Assembly: GCF_900128425.1 (NCBI RefSeq)
Contig: NZ_LT635782.1
Span: forward strand, 1,004,501-1,068,500
Source: Anaerococcus urinomassiliensis
GTDB lineage: Bacteria; Bacillota; Clostridia; Tissierellales; Peptoniphilaceae
DNA length: 64,000 nt
Reading direction: 5' to 3'
The notes under the pieces were generated by a model, which saw only the letters and a program-made list of their open reading frames with translations, was not told the origin of the DNA and did no database searches. The position numbers were made by a program, and so were the translations under genes. Positions 41,774 through 50,053 of this stretch are shown here, in pieces; the first letter of the stretch is position 1, and the number at the start of each line of letters is the position of its first letter.

Positions 41774-43009
41774 CTAAAATATAAATTTCATCGCTTTTTC
41801 AAATTCTCCCATCTGTTCTATCTTAAAATCTTCTGTTGCATCTACATATATATCCATTGTTGTACTAATATCAGAATGACCTAGAATAGACTGCATTGCT
41901 TTTGTATTTATATTTTGTTCATTAAGCCTTGTAGTAAAGGTGTGTCTGAAAATGTGATTGCTTAAATGTGGAACTAGTAGAATATCATTAGAGTTCGATT
42001 TATTTTTATCCATTATACTTAAATTGCAATCTCTAACAATTCTTCTTAAAGCTTTATTAAGTGTTCCATTATTGTGAACCTTTCCGAATCTGTTTAAAAA
42101 TACAAAGTCTTTAAATCCATCGATTGAATCACAACATTTGATTCCAAAAGTCTTTTGTAACTCTCTTTCCATAAGAAAAGCATCTTTTACTTTTTGAACC
42201 ATAGGAATACTTCGCTTACCTGATTCTGTCTTCGGTGTATTAATAGCATATCTATTGTTTAATCCTTTACCTTTACTATAATATACCAAAGTCCTATTTA
42301 CATTTATAAGACCATTATCAAAATCTAGATCGTCCCATTGCAATCCTGTAACTTCTCCAACTCTCATTCCTGTCCAAAGCATAACAATGAATATTGGATA
42401 CCATTTTTTATATTCATCACTATTAGATAAATATTCTTCAAATAGCACCTGTTCTTCTATTGTCATGGCTTTTTTCTTCGGAGATTCATTTCGATAAGCT
42501 ACTTTCAATTCCTTCAAAGCATTGTCAGATGGATTAAACCTTATATATTCGTCATCCACTGCTAATTCTAATACCTGATGTAAGACAGTATGGACACAAT
42601 CTATGGTAGAAACCATCAATCCCTGATCTTCCTTTAATCTGTTATAAAAACTTCTAACATCAGATCTTTTAATATCAGATAGTTTAATGCGACCAAAAGT
42701 CGGTTCGACAAATTGTTTATACATATAGATGTAATTTTTAAAGGTATTATCTTTTAAACCTCTTTTTACCTTTGTCCATAGCTTAAAAGTATCATTTACA
42801 GATAAGCTACTTCCTTCGTTGTTGATTCCATCTATAGTATTGCGTAAAATATCTAATTCCTTTTCTCTTAATTCTTTTAGAGATTTCGCATAGATAGATT
42901 TTCTACGACCTATTTTGTCTTGCCACTTAAATTCATAAGTGCCATTTGATCTTTGATATTCACCGTCTTTTAAAACAACCCCTTTACTATCTTTGCGTCT
43001 TTTTACCAT
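41774..43009 (-). CDS. int: Tyrosine integrase (Tn916-like)
   Basis: Site-specific recombinase. The N-terminal arm-binding domain (KDGEYQRSNGTYEFKWQDKIGRRKSIYAKSLKELREKE) is of the Tn916 Int type. The core-binding SAM-like domain follows, then the catalytic residues: Arg in TGMRVGEVTGL, HIFRHTFTT (HxxR), LGHSDISTTMDIY (His and nucleophile Tyr). I chose ATG 43009 (MVKRRKDSKG; 411 residues) since AAAAAAGGAG stands upstream; an earlier Met at 43060 has none. It is the left-most gene of the element, transcribed towards the attachment site. Confidence 0.95.
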   Translation of the reverse strand: MVKRRKDSKGVVLKDGEYQRSNGTYEFKWQDKIGRRKSIYAKSLKELREKELDILRNTIDGINNEGSSLSVNDTFKLWTKVKRGLKDNTFKNYIYMYKQFVEPTFGRIKLSDIKRSDVRSFYNRLKEDQGLMVSTIDCVHTVLHQVLELAVDDEYIRFNPSDNALKELKVAYRNESPKKKAMTIEEQVLFEEYLSNSDEYKKWYPIFIVMLWTGMRVGEVTGLQWDDLDFDNGLINVNRTLVYYSKGKGLNNRYAINTPKTESGKRSIPMVQKVKDAFLMERELQKTFGIKCCDSIDGFKDFVFLNRFGKVHNNGTLNKALRRIVRDCNLSIMDKNKSNSNDILLVPHLSNHIFRHTFTTRLNEQNINTKAMQSILGHSDISTTMDIYVDATEDFKIEQMGEFEKAMKFIF

Positions 43010-43034
43010 AAAAATTCTCCTTTTTTGATAAAAG

Positions 43035-43070
43035 AACACGCTATAATTATTATACCGCATTAAGCGTGTT
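43035..43070 (-). other. Hairpin with promoter-like sequence between xis and int
   Basis: AACACGCT (43035-43042) and AGCGTGTT (43063-43070) form a perfect 8-bp stem around a loop that, on the minus strand, contains AATGCGGTATAAT. It could attenuate xis-int transcription or carry an int promoter. The same 13-mer occurs at 52468-52480 before the mobilization region. Confidence 0.45.
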
Positions 43071-43087
43071 TTATATATAGTTTTAGA

Positions 43088-43297
43088 TTAGATAGAGAAC
43101 TGTCTATTTAAATATTCTTCCATTAACTTTTTCTTAATAAGACGCTTACTACCATTAAATAATACAAAATCGCAATCATTTTCATCCGTTAATTGTCTAA
43201 CTTTATCTTGACCAATATTAAAATATTCAGATGCTTCTTTTAATGTTAGAAATGCTTTCTCAGAAACACGAACACCTTTTATATTTTCGTTAATCAT
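43088..43297 (-). CDS. xis: Excisionase (Tn916 Xis-like)
   Basis: A 69-residue winged-helix DNA-binding protein: KAFLTLKEASEYFNIGQDKVRQLTDENDCDFVLFNGSKRLIKKKLMEEYL, the MerR-like excisionase pattern of Tn916 Xis. Start ATG 43297 (MINENIKGVRV) has TTGGAGGA upstream; the longer frame to 43363 has no such site. It directs integrase to excision and lies directly upstream of int, as in Tn916. Confidence 0.9.
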   Translation of the reverse strand: MINENIKGVRVSEKAFLTLKEASEYFNIGQDKVRQLTDENDCDFVLFNGSKRLIKKKLMEEYLNRQFSI

Positions 43298-43732
43298 AAA
43301 TCCTCCAAATAATATATTTAAAATATTTATTTTAATATTTTTAAAGTTTTTTGACATTGACAAGTGCCTTGGATTAGCAACATAGGAATCTCACCTCCGC
43401 CTCTGTTCAGGATGAGCCGGCTTCAACCTTAGAAGTATCATTATCCTCATTTTCTTCATAGCGAATAGGGTATCCCTCCCTATATTCAAACTCTTACTTA
43501 TCGCTCCCTTTCTTCTTACCTTGCTTTAAGCTTAGCAGTACTTGTTTTGCCGAATTATTCAGCAGAAAGATCTTGGCGGATAGGTTATTACGCTCCAAAA
43601 ATGATTAATGTCTTGTCTTGGTCTATTCAATTGTTAAGGTTCAAATATCATTTAGATTTCTTTTAAAGTAGAAAGAGGACAAAACTCCCCTCACTTTATA
43701 AAGGAAAATTTGCCCTCTTTGGTAACCAGAAA
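43298..43732. other. Regulatory gap between sigma gene and xis, with decayed coding traces
   Basis: No intact gene is apparent. Just after the sigma stop, AAGAGGGCAAA pairs imperfectly with TTTTGTCCTCTT (43672-43720, minus strand), probably a terminator. Further on, a frame without a start codon encodes EFEYREGYPIRYEENEDND up to a stop near 43406, and just before it another fragment (NNSAKQVLLSLKQGKKK). They look like the tail of a lost small element gene. GCGGAGGTGAG near 43392 precedes an 18-codon frame. Confidence 0.5.
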
Positions 43733-44143
43733 TTATATTTCTTCTATAAGTTTCTTTAGTTTTTCTAAAATCTTATCTCGCCTTTTTATTAAAGCAGGAT
43801 GTGATATATTTTGAGTCTTCGCTACTGCACGAAGTGTTTCATCATTGAAATATAATCTTTCAATTATTTCCCGTTCCTCCTCATTTAACTTTGACATAGC
43901 ATTTCTTAGTGCTTCAATCATCATTTGTGTTGCGACAACTTTTTCTACATCAACATTTTTATCTTCTAGATTATTTTCAAAATTCCCATCGTGATTTAGA
44001 GACGAAAAAAATAGCAAGTGGTTTTTCTTGTCCACCTGCTCTAAATATTTTTCGTGTTCTCTTTCTTGCCAGTAGACTTTGTATATCTGCTCACTTACTT
44101 TGATTTTTTGCCCACCGACATAAAGGTAATATTCTTTTGTCAT
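43733..44143 (-). CDS. Sigma-70-like regulator (Tn916 orf7 type)
   Basis: A 136-residue protein whose C-terminal half (ALRNAMSKLNEEEREIIERLYFNDETLRAVAKTQNISHPALIKRRDKILEKLKKL) is a sigma region 4 helix-turn-helix. The N-terminus begins YYLYVGGQKIKVSEQIYKVYW, as in sigma factors of Tn916/Tn1549-type elements. In Tn916 such factors switch on excision and transfer genes. The ATG has GGAGGAAAC upstream. It lies behind an attenuator-like leader, so it is probably controlled by transcription read-through. Confidence 0.85.
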   Translation of the reverse strand: MTKEYYLYVGGQKIKVSEQIYKVYWQEREHEKYLEQVDKKNHLLFFSSLNHDGNFENNLEDKNVDVEKVVATQMMIEALRNAMSKLNEEEREIIERLYFNDETLRAVAKTQNISHPALIKRRDKILEKLKKLIEEI

Positions 44144-44183
44144 TTATGTTTCCTCCATTCTTTTTTGTCTTTATGTTTTCAGA

Positions 44184-44225
44184 CAAAAAAAGGAGGACTC
44201 CTGCTCTTGGGCATGGTTAGTCCTC
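44184..44225 (-). terminator. Attenuator-type terminator before the sigma gene
   Basis: On the minus strand GAGGACT (44225-44219) pairs with AGTCCTC (44199-44193), followed by a run of seven T. It lies between a leader peptide frame and the sigma gene. TTGTCT/AGACAA just after it can form a further short stem. Confidence 0.75.
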
Positions 44226-44278
44226 TAGAATGAAAGAAACTCTTTCTAATAGTAATTGTATTTAATTTTTTAACTGAG

Positions 44279-44347
44279 TTATCTAACTTGTAAATAGCGT
44301 AAACCAAAGAAAAAAGGTAAATGTACTTTAATTATATTTATTTGCAT
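44279..44347 (-). CDS. Putative leader peptide (22 aa) of an attenuated transcript
   Basis: A perfect GGAGGG lies 4 nt before ATG 44347; the frame encodes 22 residues, MQINIIKVHLPFFFGLRYLQ followed by two more, and ends 54 bp before a terminator hairpin. Short leader plus terminator is the layout of ribosome-mediated attenuators upstream of tet(M)-like and other resistance genes in this element class. No resistance gene follows, only the sigma gene. Function is inferred from layout. Confidence 0.5.
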   Translation of the reverse strand: MQINIIKVHLPFFFGLRYLQVR

Positions 44348-44380
44348 ATTTCCCTCCATTCTTTTAAATAAACCCACTTA

Positions 44381-45560
44381 TTATTCATTACTTGAATTTT
44401 TCAAACTAATTTTATCCATCCTATTTAATTCCCCAAACATCATTACTACACCAGCTATTATCATAATTAAATCAACAAGGGGTTCTGCAAACCATACTGC
44501 TTTGACTCCAAATATCATTGGTAAAATAATCATGGCAGGTACGAATAAAAATAACTGTCTTAGCATTACTATTATGCCGGCTTTTTTAGCGTTTCCTATT
44601 GATTGGAAGAATGTTATAGTCATTACCATTACTCCATATAGGATAAAGATAGAATAAAATAATCTAAAGTTCCCTATCCCTTGAGTTATAATACTTTCTT
44701 CTACTCCAAATAAGGAAAGTATATTCTTTGAAAACGCTAATGCTGGTATCCAAAATATTGATGCAAGAACGAGAGTAATGCCAATATCGATAAAAATCAA
44801 AAACAGAAACTTTATCAAGAAAAGAAGTTTAGAGATAAGGAAAAAATTTCTTTTTTATTTCTTCATCGGACTTAATCTTATGAATTTTAACGACTTTACT
44901 CTTTTTCAGGAAGTAGTGCAGCGTTACAACCGCCTGAAAAAACTGTGCTGTAATCGTTGCAATGGCAGCACCTTCAATGGCGTATTCACCCATAACTGTC
45001 ATTAAAATCGGATCAAGAATTATATTCAGTAAAGCTCCAAGTCCCATTATCATCATGGCTTTTTTCATTAGACCTTCGCCACGCATAACCATGTTTGCGG
45101 ACTGCGTAAAATTTACGAAGAGGGAACCGATAAAGATTACTCTTAGGTATCTGATACCATAAGCTTTGATCTCACCTGTTGCTCCGACCATATCTAAAAA
45201 ATGTGACGCAAGTAGTATTCCGCCAACCGTTATGATTGCCGAAAACAAAATCACCCAGAAAATAAGGTTGCCCATAATTTTATCTACGGTTTTCTGATCT
45301 CCTTTACCAATCGCTCGTGATAAAACAGATGCAGAACCTACACCAAGAAGTGTAGACACCCCGCTGTTAAAAAAAGTAAGTGGCATCGCAACGCCGCAGG
45401 CAGTCATTGCAGTTTGCCCTATGATTTTCCCGGCAAATATTCCGTCCATTAACGGATATAATCCAATCACTATCATTCCAATTACTGCTGGAATAGATAG
45501 CTGAAAGAGTAAATCTATAGGTCTTTTATTTAGTAACTATTCTTTCATATCTTGTTTCAT
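44381..45560 (-). pseudogene. MATE family efflux transporter, broken
   Basis: Two fragments of one MATE gene. The first (45560-44829) starts MKQDMKE, then a TAG stop, then continues in frame LLNKRPIDLLFQLSIPAVIGMIVIGLYPLMDGIFAGKIIG up to EEIKKKFFPYL. The second (44818-44381) carries the C-terminal third (FFQSIGNAKKAGIIVMLRQLFLFVPAMIILP). About 100 residues of the middle are missing and the frame changes between them. A nonsense codon at position 8 and an internal deletion mean no working transporter. The second fragment has only a TTG start, so it is not a separate gene. Confidence 0.85.
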
Positions 45561-45602
45561 TTACAGAATTCTCCTTTTTATATTTTTAAATACAGCTAGT
45601 TG

Positions 45603-47036
45603 TCAGATTAAAAAAGATGCTATTTTTTCAATATTATTTTCATTAATATCACCATGACATTTAATCTTCCCATTACTAATAAACAAGATTTCATCAGCTA
45701 ATTCCGATATAAACTCCAAATCATGGCTTATTACTAACACTACATTATCCCTATTTGCATAGTCTCTTAAAAGTTTGCAGACATTCATCATATTTGTATA
45801 ATCCATTCCACTTGTCGGTTCATCTGCAATAAATATTTTTCTGCTAGATGCTATTCCTGCCGCAATCGAAACTCTTTGCTTTTCTCCACCTGATAAAGAC
45901 TGTGGATGCTCATCTTTTTTGTTTAATAAATTGAGATTAAATAATAGATTATCAGTTTTTTTAAATTCATTATTTAACTCAATCTCTTCATGAACACTTG
46001 ATGTAAAAAGCTGTGAATTAACATTTTGAAAAACTAAATATGAGCTTCTCAATCTATCTTTGCTTGAAATTTTTGTGTTTTTCCAAAAGACCTCATCCTC
46101 TTTTGTTTTTAATAATCCAGCTAAACTTTTTACAAAAGTCGACTTTCCTGCACCATTTTTACCAACCAAAAAATAAATTCTACCTGAATATAATTTCAAA
46201 TTCTCAATATTTATAATTTCTTTTTTCTTAACTACATATCGAAGCTTTTTTATTTCTAACATTTCATTTGAGATGTGTTTTTTTATATTCTGATGTTCTT
46301 TAATGTTTGAAAGACATCTTAAGTTAAGCGATTTTCTCTCTTCATCACTTAAATTGTAAAACTCTTTTCCTGTGTAGTTTCTAGAAATTCTACCGTCCTC
46401 AATAATGCTTACTGTATCAACTATGCCCTTAAGATAGTTCAAACGGTGTTCACTAATTAAAATTGTCTTATGTAATTCTTTTAACTTTTTTAATATCTCT
46501 TTTACTTTTATGATATTTGTCAAATCCAAATTACTTGTTGGTTCATCAAGTACAATAACATCAGAATCCATCATCATAGTACTTGCTAAAGACAAAATCT
46601 GCTTTTCACCACCTGAAAGTTCGAATACATTTCTATTCAAAAGATGCTTTATGTCTAGAACTTCTACAACCTTGTTTAATATCTTCTCCATATCATCTAT
46701 TCGATAGCCTAAATTCTCTAACGGGAATAATAATTCTGATGTTGAATTATCTGTAAAAAATTGAGTTTTGGGATTTTGGTAAACGGATGATACCGCGCTA
46801 ATTAATTCTCTGACTGTCATATCCGATATATTCTTATTTTTTATAAAAACTTCCCCAGATTTTTCACCTTCAAATAAATTATCTATAATGCCATTTACCA
46901 TTCTAATTATGCTCGTTTTCCCAGAACCACTCTTTCCAGCTAAAAGATGTACTTCTCCCTTATTTATCACCAAATTAATCGGACCAATTTTATTCTTATT
47001 TGGATAAGTAAAAACAGATTTTTTAAATTCAATCAT
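45603..47036 (-). CDS. ECF transporter fused ATPase (EcfA1-A2), cassette 1
   Basis: A 477-residue protein with two ABC ATPase domains in tandem. Domain 1 has Walker A GKSGSGKTS, signature LSGGEKQIL and Walker B VIVLDEPTSNLDL. Domain 2 has GKNGAGKST, LSGGEKQRVSIAAGI and FIADEPTSGMDY. It powers an energy-coupling-factor importer with the adjoining EcfT and S component. It is the last gene of cassette 1; a paralogue with the same layout is at 57191-58555. Confidence 0.9.
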   Translation of the reverse strand: MIEFKKSVFTYPNKNKIGPINLVINKGEVHLLAGKSGSGKTSIIRMVNGIIDNLFEGEKSGEVFIKNKNISDMTVRELISAVSSVYQNPKTQFFTDNSTSELLFPLENLGYRIDDMEKILNKVVEVLDIKHLLNRNVFELSGGEKQILSLASTMMMDSDVIVLDEPTSNLDLTNIIKVKEILKKLKELHKTILISEHRLNYLKGIVDTVSIIEDGRISRNYTGKEFYNLSDEERKSLNLRCLSNIKEHQNIKKHISNEMLEIKKLRYVVKKKEIINIENLKLYSGRIYFLVGKNGAGKSTFVKSLAGLLKTKEDEVFWKNTKISSKDRLRSSYLVFQNVNSQLFTSSVHEEIELNNEFKKTDNLLFNLNLLNKKDEHPQSLSGGEKQRVSIAAGIASSRKIFIADEPTSGMDYTNMMNVCKLLRDYANRDNVVLVISHDLEFISELADEILFISNGKIKCHGDINENNIEKIASFLI

Positions 47037-47040
47037 TCTT

Positions 47041-47721
47041 TTATCTCCTTATCAATAAAAATATAAAAAATATCAAATAAATGAAAATAAGCACATCGCT
47101 CTTAGTAAGCTGTGTTGAAAAATATCTTTCCTTTTTGCCATCCAAGCTAATCCCCTTGCTGAATGCTGCTTGCGATAATTCTTCCCCTATGTTTGAAGTT
47201 GAAAAAAGAAGTGGTACTAAAAGATATTCAAGCGTTAACTGTGGTGTTTTCAGAGATTTTAATCCAATTTCTATTCCTCTAATTTTCATTGCATTTTTTA
47301 TATTACTGTACTCATCATTTAACGCTGGCATATACCTAAACATAACTATCAAAGGAATAATTATAGTTTTTGGAATTTTGAGTTTTTCCAAGCTAGCCAT
47401 CACAGAGCTTATATTGGTAGATAAAATAACATAATATCCAATGCTAAATGGAATCAATAACCTTCTAACAATGAGTGCCCAAGTATGAAACACTTGAGCA
47501 ACTCCTAACATATTCCTTGTAAAATAATATATTCCTGTTAACACGATAAATCCGAATATTGCTTTTACACAATACTTCCATTTACGAATGCTGAAAAAGA
47601 GCAAAAGAATCATTACCATGTTTAATATTTCAAGTTTTGTTGTAAAAAAAATTGTTAGCGTACTTGTGTAAAAAAGTAAAAGTCCAAATTTTGTACCTGT
47701 ACTCAATTTAAATTTTTTCAT
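47041..47721 (-). CDS. ECF transporter transmembrane component EcfT (CbiQ-like), cassette 1
   Basis: A 226-residue polytopic protein. The cytosolic coupling helices carry the conserved short motifs ANALTLSL-like MASLEKLKIPKTIIIPLIVMFRYMPALNDEYSNI and MKIRGIEIG (an 'A-x-R-G' motif written MKIRGI). It connects the ATPases to the S component. It sits 4 bp from the fused ATPase gene and overlaps the S component gene by one base. Confidence 0.88.
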   Translation of the reverse strand: MKKFKLSTGTKFGLLLFYTSTLTIFFTTKLEILNMVMILLLFFSIRKWKYCVKAIFGFIVLTGIYYFTRNMLGVAQVFHTWALIVRRLLIPFSIGYYVILSTNISSVMASLEKLKIPKTIIIPLIVMFRYMPALNDEYSNIKNAMKIRGIEIGLKSLKTPQLTLEYLLVPLLFSTSNIGEELSQAAFSKGISLDGKKERYFSTQLTKSDVLIFIYLIFFIFLLIRR

Positions 47722-48305
47722 TAGTCAATTCCAAATTTTTTAAAATGCTTACTTAATACCTTTGCTCCTATTTGGCCTCCAATTATTGCTCCAATGATTA
47801 CACTTGCGTAAAGAATAAATAATGACCACAAAGGTAAGCTAGTAATAGCATTCGCATAGGTTTCACCCATCACCCCTACTGTCATTTTATAATATATATC
47901 TTTAGCTAAAAAAATCAGCAAAAAAGTATTCATTGACGCCAAGGAAATACATATATGAGATAACTTCATTCCTTTAATCGACTTAAACCCAACTTTCCAA
48001 CGTACTAGTTCAGCTAACAAAGAACAAATTAAATAATTTATGATAGTTATAGGTGGCATCCCCATGATTAATAGAATAATGCTAGGTAACATTGTAAAAA
48101 TAAAAGTTAACCATTTCTTAGGGCATTTTGCCATAAAAAACATGGTAACAATCCCACCCACTATTGCATAGCAAAACGGATATGCTAGATATGTGACTAC
48201 AAGTGCTCCCAATGGCATTCCTACTATCCAGCTTAGTATAAAATACAAACTGGAAAAAACACCTGTCATAATCAAGTCTTTTAATGTAATTTTATTTGAT
48301 TCCAT
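47721..48305 (-). CDS. ECF S component, MptD/Trep_Strep family, cassette 1
   Basis: A 194-residue membrane protein: ITLKDLIMTGVFSSLYFILSWIVGMPLG, YPFCYAIVGGIVTMFFMAKCPKKW, then further helices and a C-terminal ASVIIGAIIGGQIGAKVLSKHFKKFGI, the pattern of the Trep_Strep/MptD S-component family. ATG 48305 has AAGGGGGG upstream (a longer frame to 48335 would overlap the ABC gene). The family substrate is not established; see the iron inference. Confidence 0.85.
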   Translation of the reverse strand: MESNKITLKDLIMTGVFSSLYFILSWIVGMPLGALVVTYLAYPFCYAIVGGIVTMFFMAKCPKKWLTFIFTMLPSIILLIMGMPPITIINYLICSLLAELVRWKVGFKSIKGMKLSHICISLASMNTFLLIFLAKDIYYKMTVGVMGETYANAITSLPLWSLFILYASVIIGAIIGGQIGAKVLSKHFKKFGID

Positions 48306-48316
48306 AATATCCCCCC

Positions 48317-50053
48317 TTAATTTATTAACTTCCAACTTTCAGATATATTTTTCGCTTCAATTAAGTCTTTATAAAGACCTCCATATTCCATAAGCGTTTT
48401 ATGATCTCCTCTTTCCTCTATATTTCCTTTATTTAACACTAAGATTTGATCAGCATTTCTAATGGTTTTAAGTCTATGGGCTATCATAATAACAGTCTTA
48501 TTTTTTGTTAATGATTCTATTGCTTCTTTAAGTTTATCTTCATTTTCTGGGTCTATATTTGCTGTTGCTTCATCAAAGATAATTATATCTGCATCTTTTA
48601 GCATGGCTCTTGCTATGGAGATTCTTTGTTTTTCTCCGCCTGATAGACTTGCTCCACCTTCTCCGATGATAGTGTTATATCCTTCTGGTAAAGCTTCTAT
48701 AAATTCATGACATCTTGCTTTTTTTGCAGCCTCAACCACCTCATCGTGACTTGCATCTTGTTTTCCAAATTTTATATTGTTTTCAATTGTATCTTCAAAT
48801 AGATATACATCTTGAAATACCATGGAAATAGAATTCATAAGATTTTCTATCTTATAATCCTTAATATTTTTTCCACCTATTAAAATTTCGCCAGATTTTA
48901 CATCCCAAAATCTTGCAATAAGATTACAAAATGTTGTCTTACCAGATCCAGATGGTCCAACAATAGCAGTCATAGTATTTTCTTTTATCTCTGCTGATAC
49001 ATTTTTTAAAATTGGTCTATCATCATAGGAAAATGATACATTTTTAAAGACTATGTTGTGATTTTTTATTGGCTCTGTAATACTTCCTTCTTTCATATCT
49101 TCCATATCATTTACATAAGAATAAGAATCTATTGCATTCTCAACCATTCTTAGCATTGCAATAGCAGATCCAGATGTAATAAGTCCGTCAAATATTACAA
49201 AACTTGCTATAAGTATCATAATAGTATTGACTATTTGACCATTTTCAACAAAATATAATTTTATTGAAATAAACAACATCAAACAAATTGTTATAGCTAT
49301 TATTATTTTAGCTAATAAACTATATGGCATTATAGTTTTTTCTAAATCAAAAGAATATTTACTTGCACCATCAAAGCTTTTATCAAGTTTTTTATTGTTA
49401 CTTCCTCTTAGATTGTATGATTTTATAATTTGCATTCCTTGCAATGTTGATAAGACTTCTTTGGTAAGTGATACCTGAATCTCATGAATCTTGTCTGCAT
49501 TTTTAATAGACCTTTTTTGCATACGAGCAATAATCATTAAAAATACAATAGAACCAACTATTGCTACAAGACCTACCTTATAAGAAAACAAAAATAAGGA
49601 TAAGATAAAAACAATAGCATTAAGCATGCCACCGAAAACCATAATACACAAAGTTGGAACCCAAGTCTCTACATTATCTAAGTTAGTAGTCGCAATAGTT
49701 GTTAAATTTCCTAAACTTAAACTTGAGAAGAATCCCATGGGAACTTTTTTTATTTTTTCACCTAATTCAATTCTCTTGTGTCCAGCCATAAAATATCCGG
49801 CATGTGTTTGTTTGAGCATAGAAGAATTTTTTGAAATAATTACTCCTGCTATACTAATTAATAAAAATAAACTTGATATTCCTATTGTTTTGATGCTTAT
49901 ATCCTTGTTTACTATCCCAAAAATCGCATAATAAATGGCTGCAAATTGTAGAGCATTAAAAATAGAACCGAAAAAATTAGCAAAGATTGATTTTTTTAGA
50001 TACACTTGTTCTTCAATAGAAAAATTCCATATTTTTTTAAAAACACTAAGCAT
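48317..50053 (-). CDS. ABC half-transporter (IrtB/YbtQ-like), cassette 1
   Basis: A 578-residue membrane-fused ABC protein: about six helices, then a nucleotide-binding domain with Walker A GPSGSGKTT, signature LSGGEKQRISIARAML and Walker B IIIFDEATANIDPE. It pairs with the next gene as a heterodimer (8-bp overlap). Exporter-fold dimers next to ECF genes and under iron control resemble YbtPQ/IrtAB, which import ferric siderophores. Direction and substrate are inferred from context. Confidence 0.85.
   Translation of the reverse strand: MLSVFKKIWNFSIEEQVYLKKSIFANFFGSIFNALQFAAIYYAIFGIVNKDISIKTIGISSLFLLISIAGVIISKNSSMLKQTHAGYFMAGHKRIELGEKIKKVPMGFFSSLSLGNLTTIATTNLDNVETWVPTLCIMVFGGMLNAIVFILSLFLFSYKVGLVAIVGSIVFLMIIARMQKRSIKNADKIHEIQVSLTKEVLSTLQGMQIIKSYNLRGSNNKKLDKSFDGASKYSFDLEKTIMPYSLLAKIIIAITICLMLFISIKLYFVENGQIVNTIMILIASFVIFDGLITSGSAIAMLRMVENAIDSYSYVNDMEDMKEGSITEPIKNHNIVFKNVSFSYDDRPILKNVSAEIKENTMTAIVGPSGSGKTTFCNLIARFWDVKSGEILIGGKNIKDYKIENLMNSISMVFQDVYLFEDTIENNIKFGKQDASHDEVVEAAKKARCHEFIEALPEGYNTIIGEGGASLSGGEKQRISIARAMLKDADIIIFDEATANIDPENEDKLKEAIESLTKNKTVIMIAHRLKTIRNADQILVLNKGNIEERGDHKTLMEYGGLYKDLIEAKNISESWKLIN

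Noticed and set aside
44381..45476. Two separate MATE proteins
   Set aside because: The pieces are the N- and C-terminal parts of one transporter; the second has only a TTG start without a ribosome-binding site.
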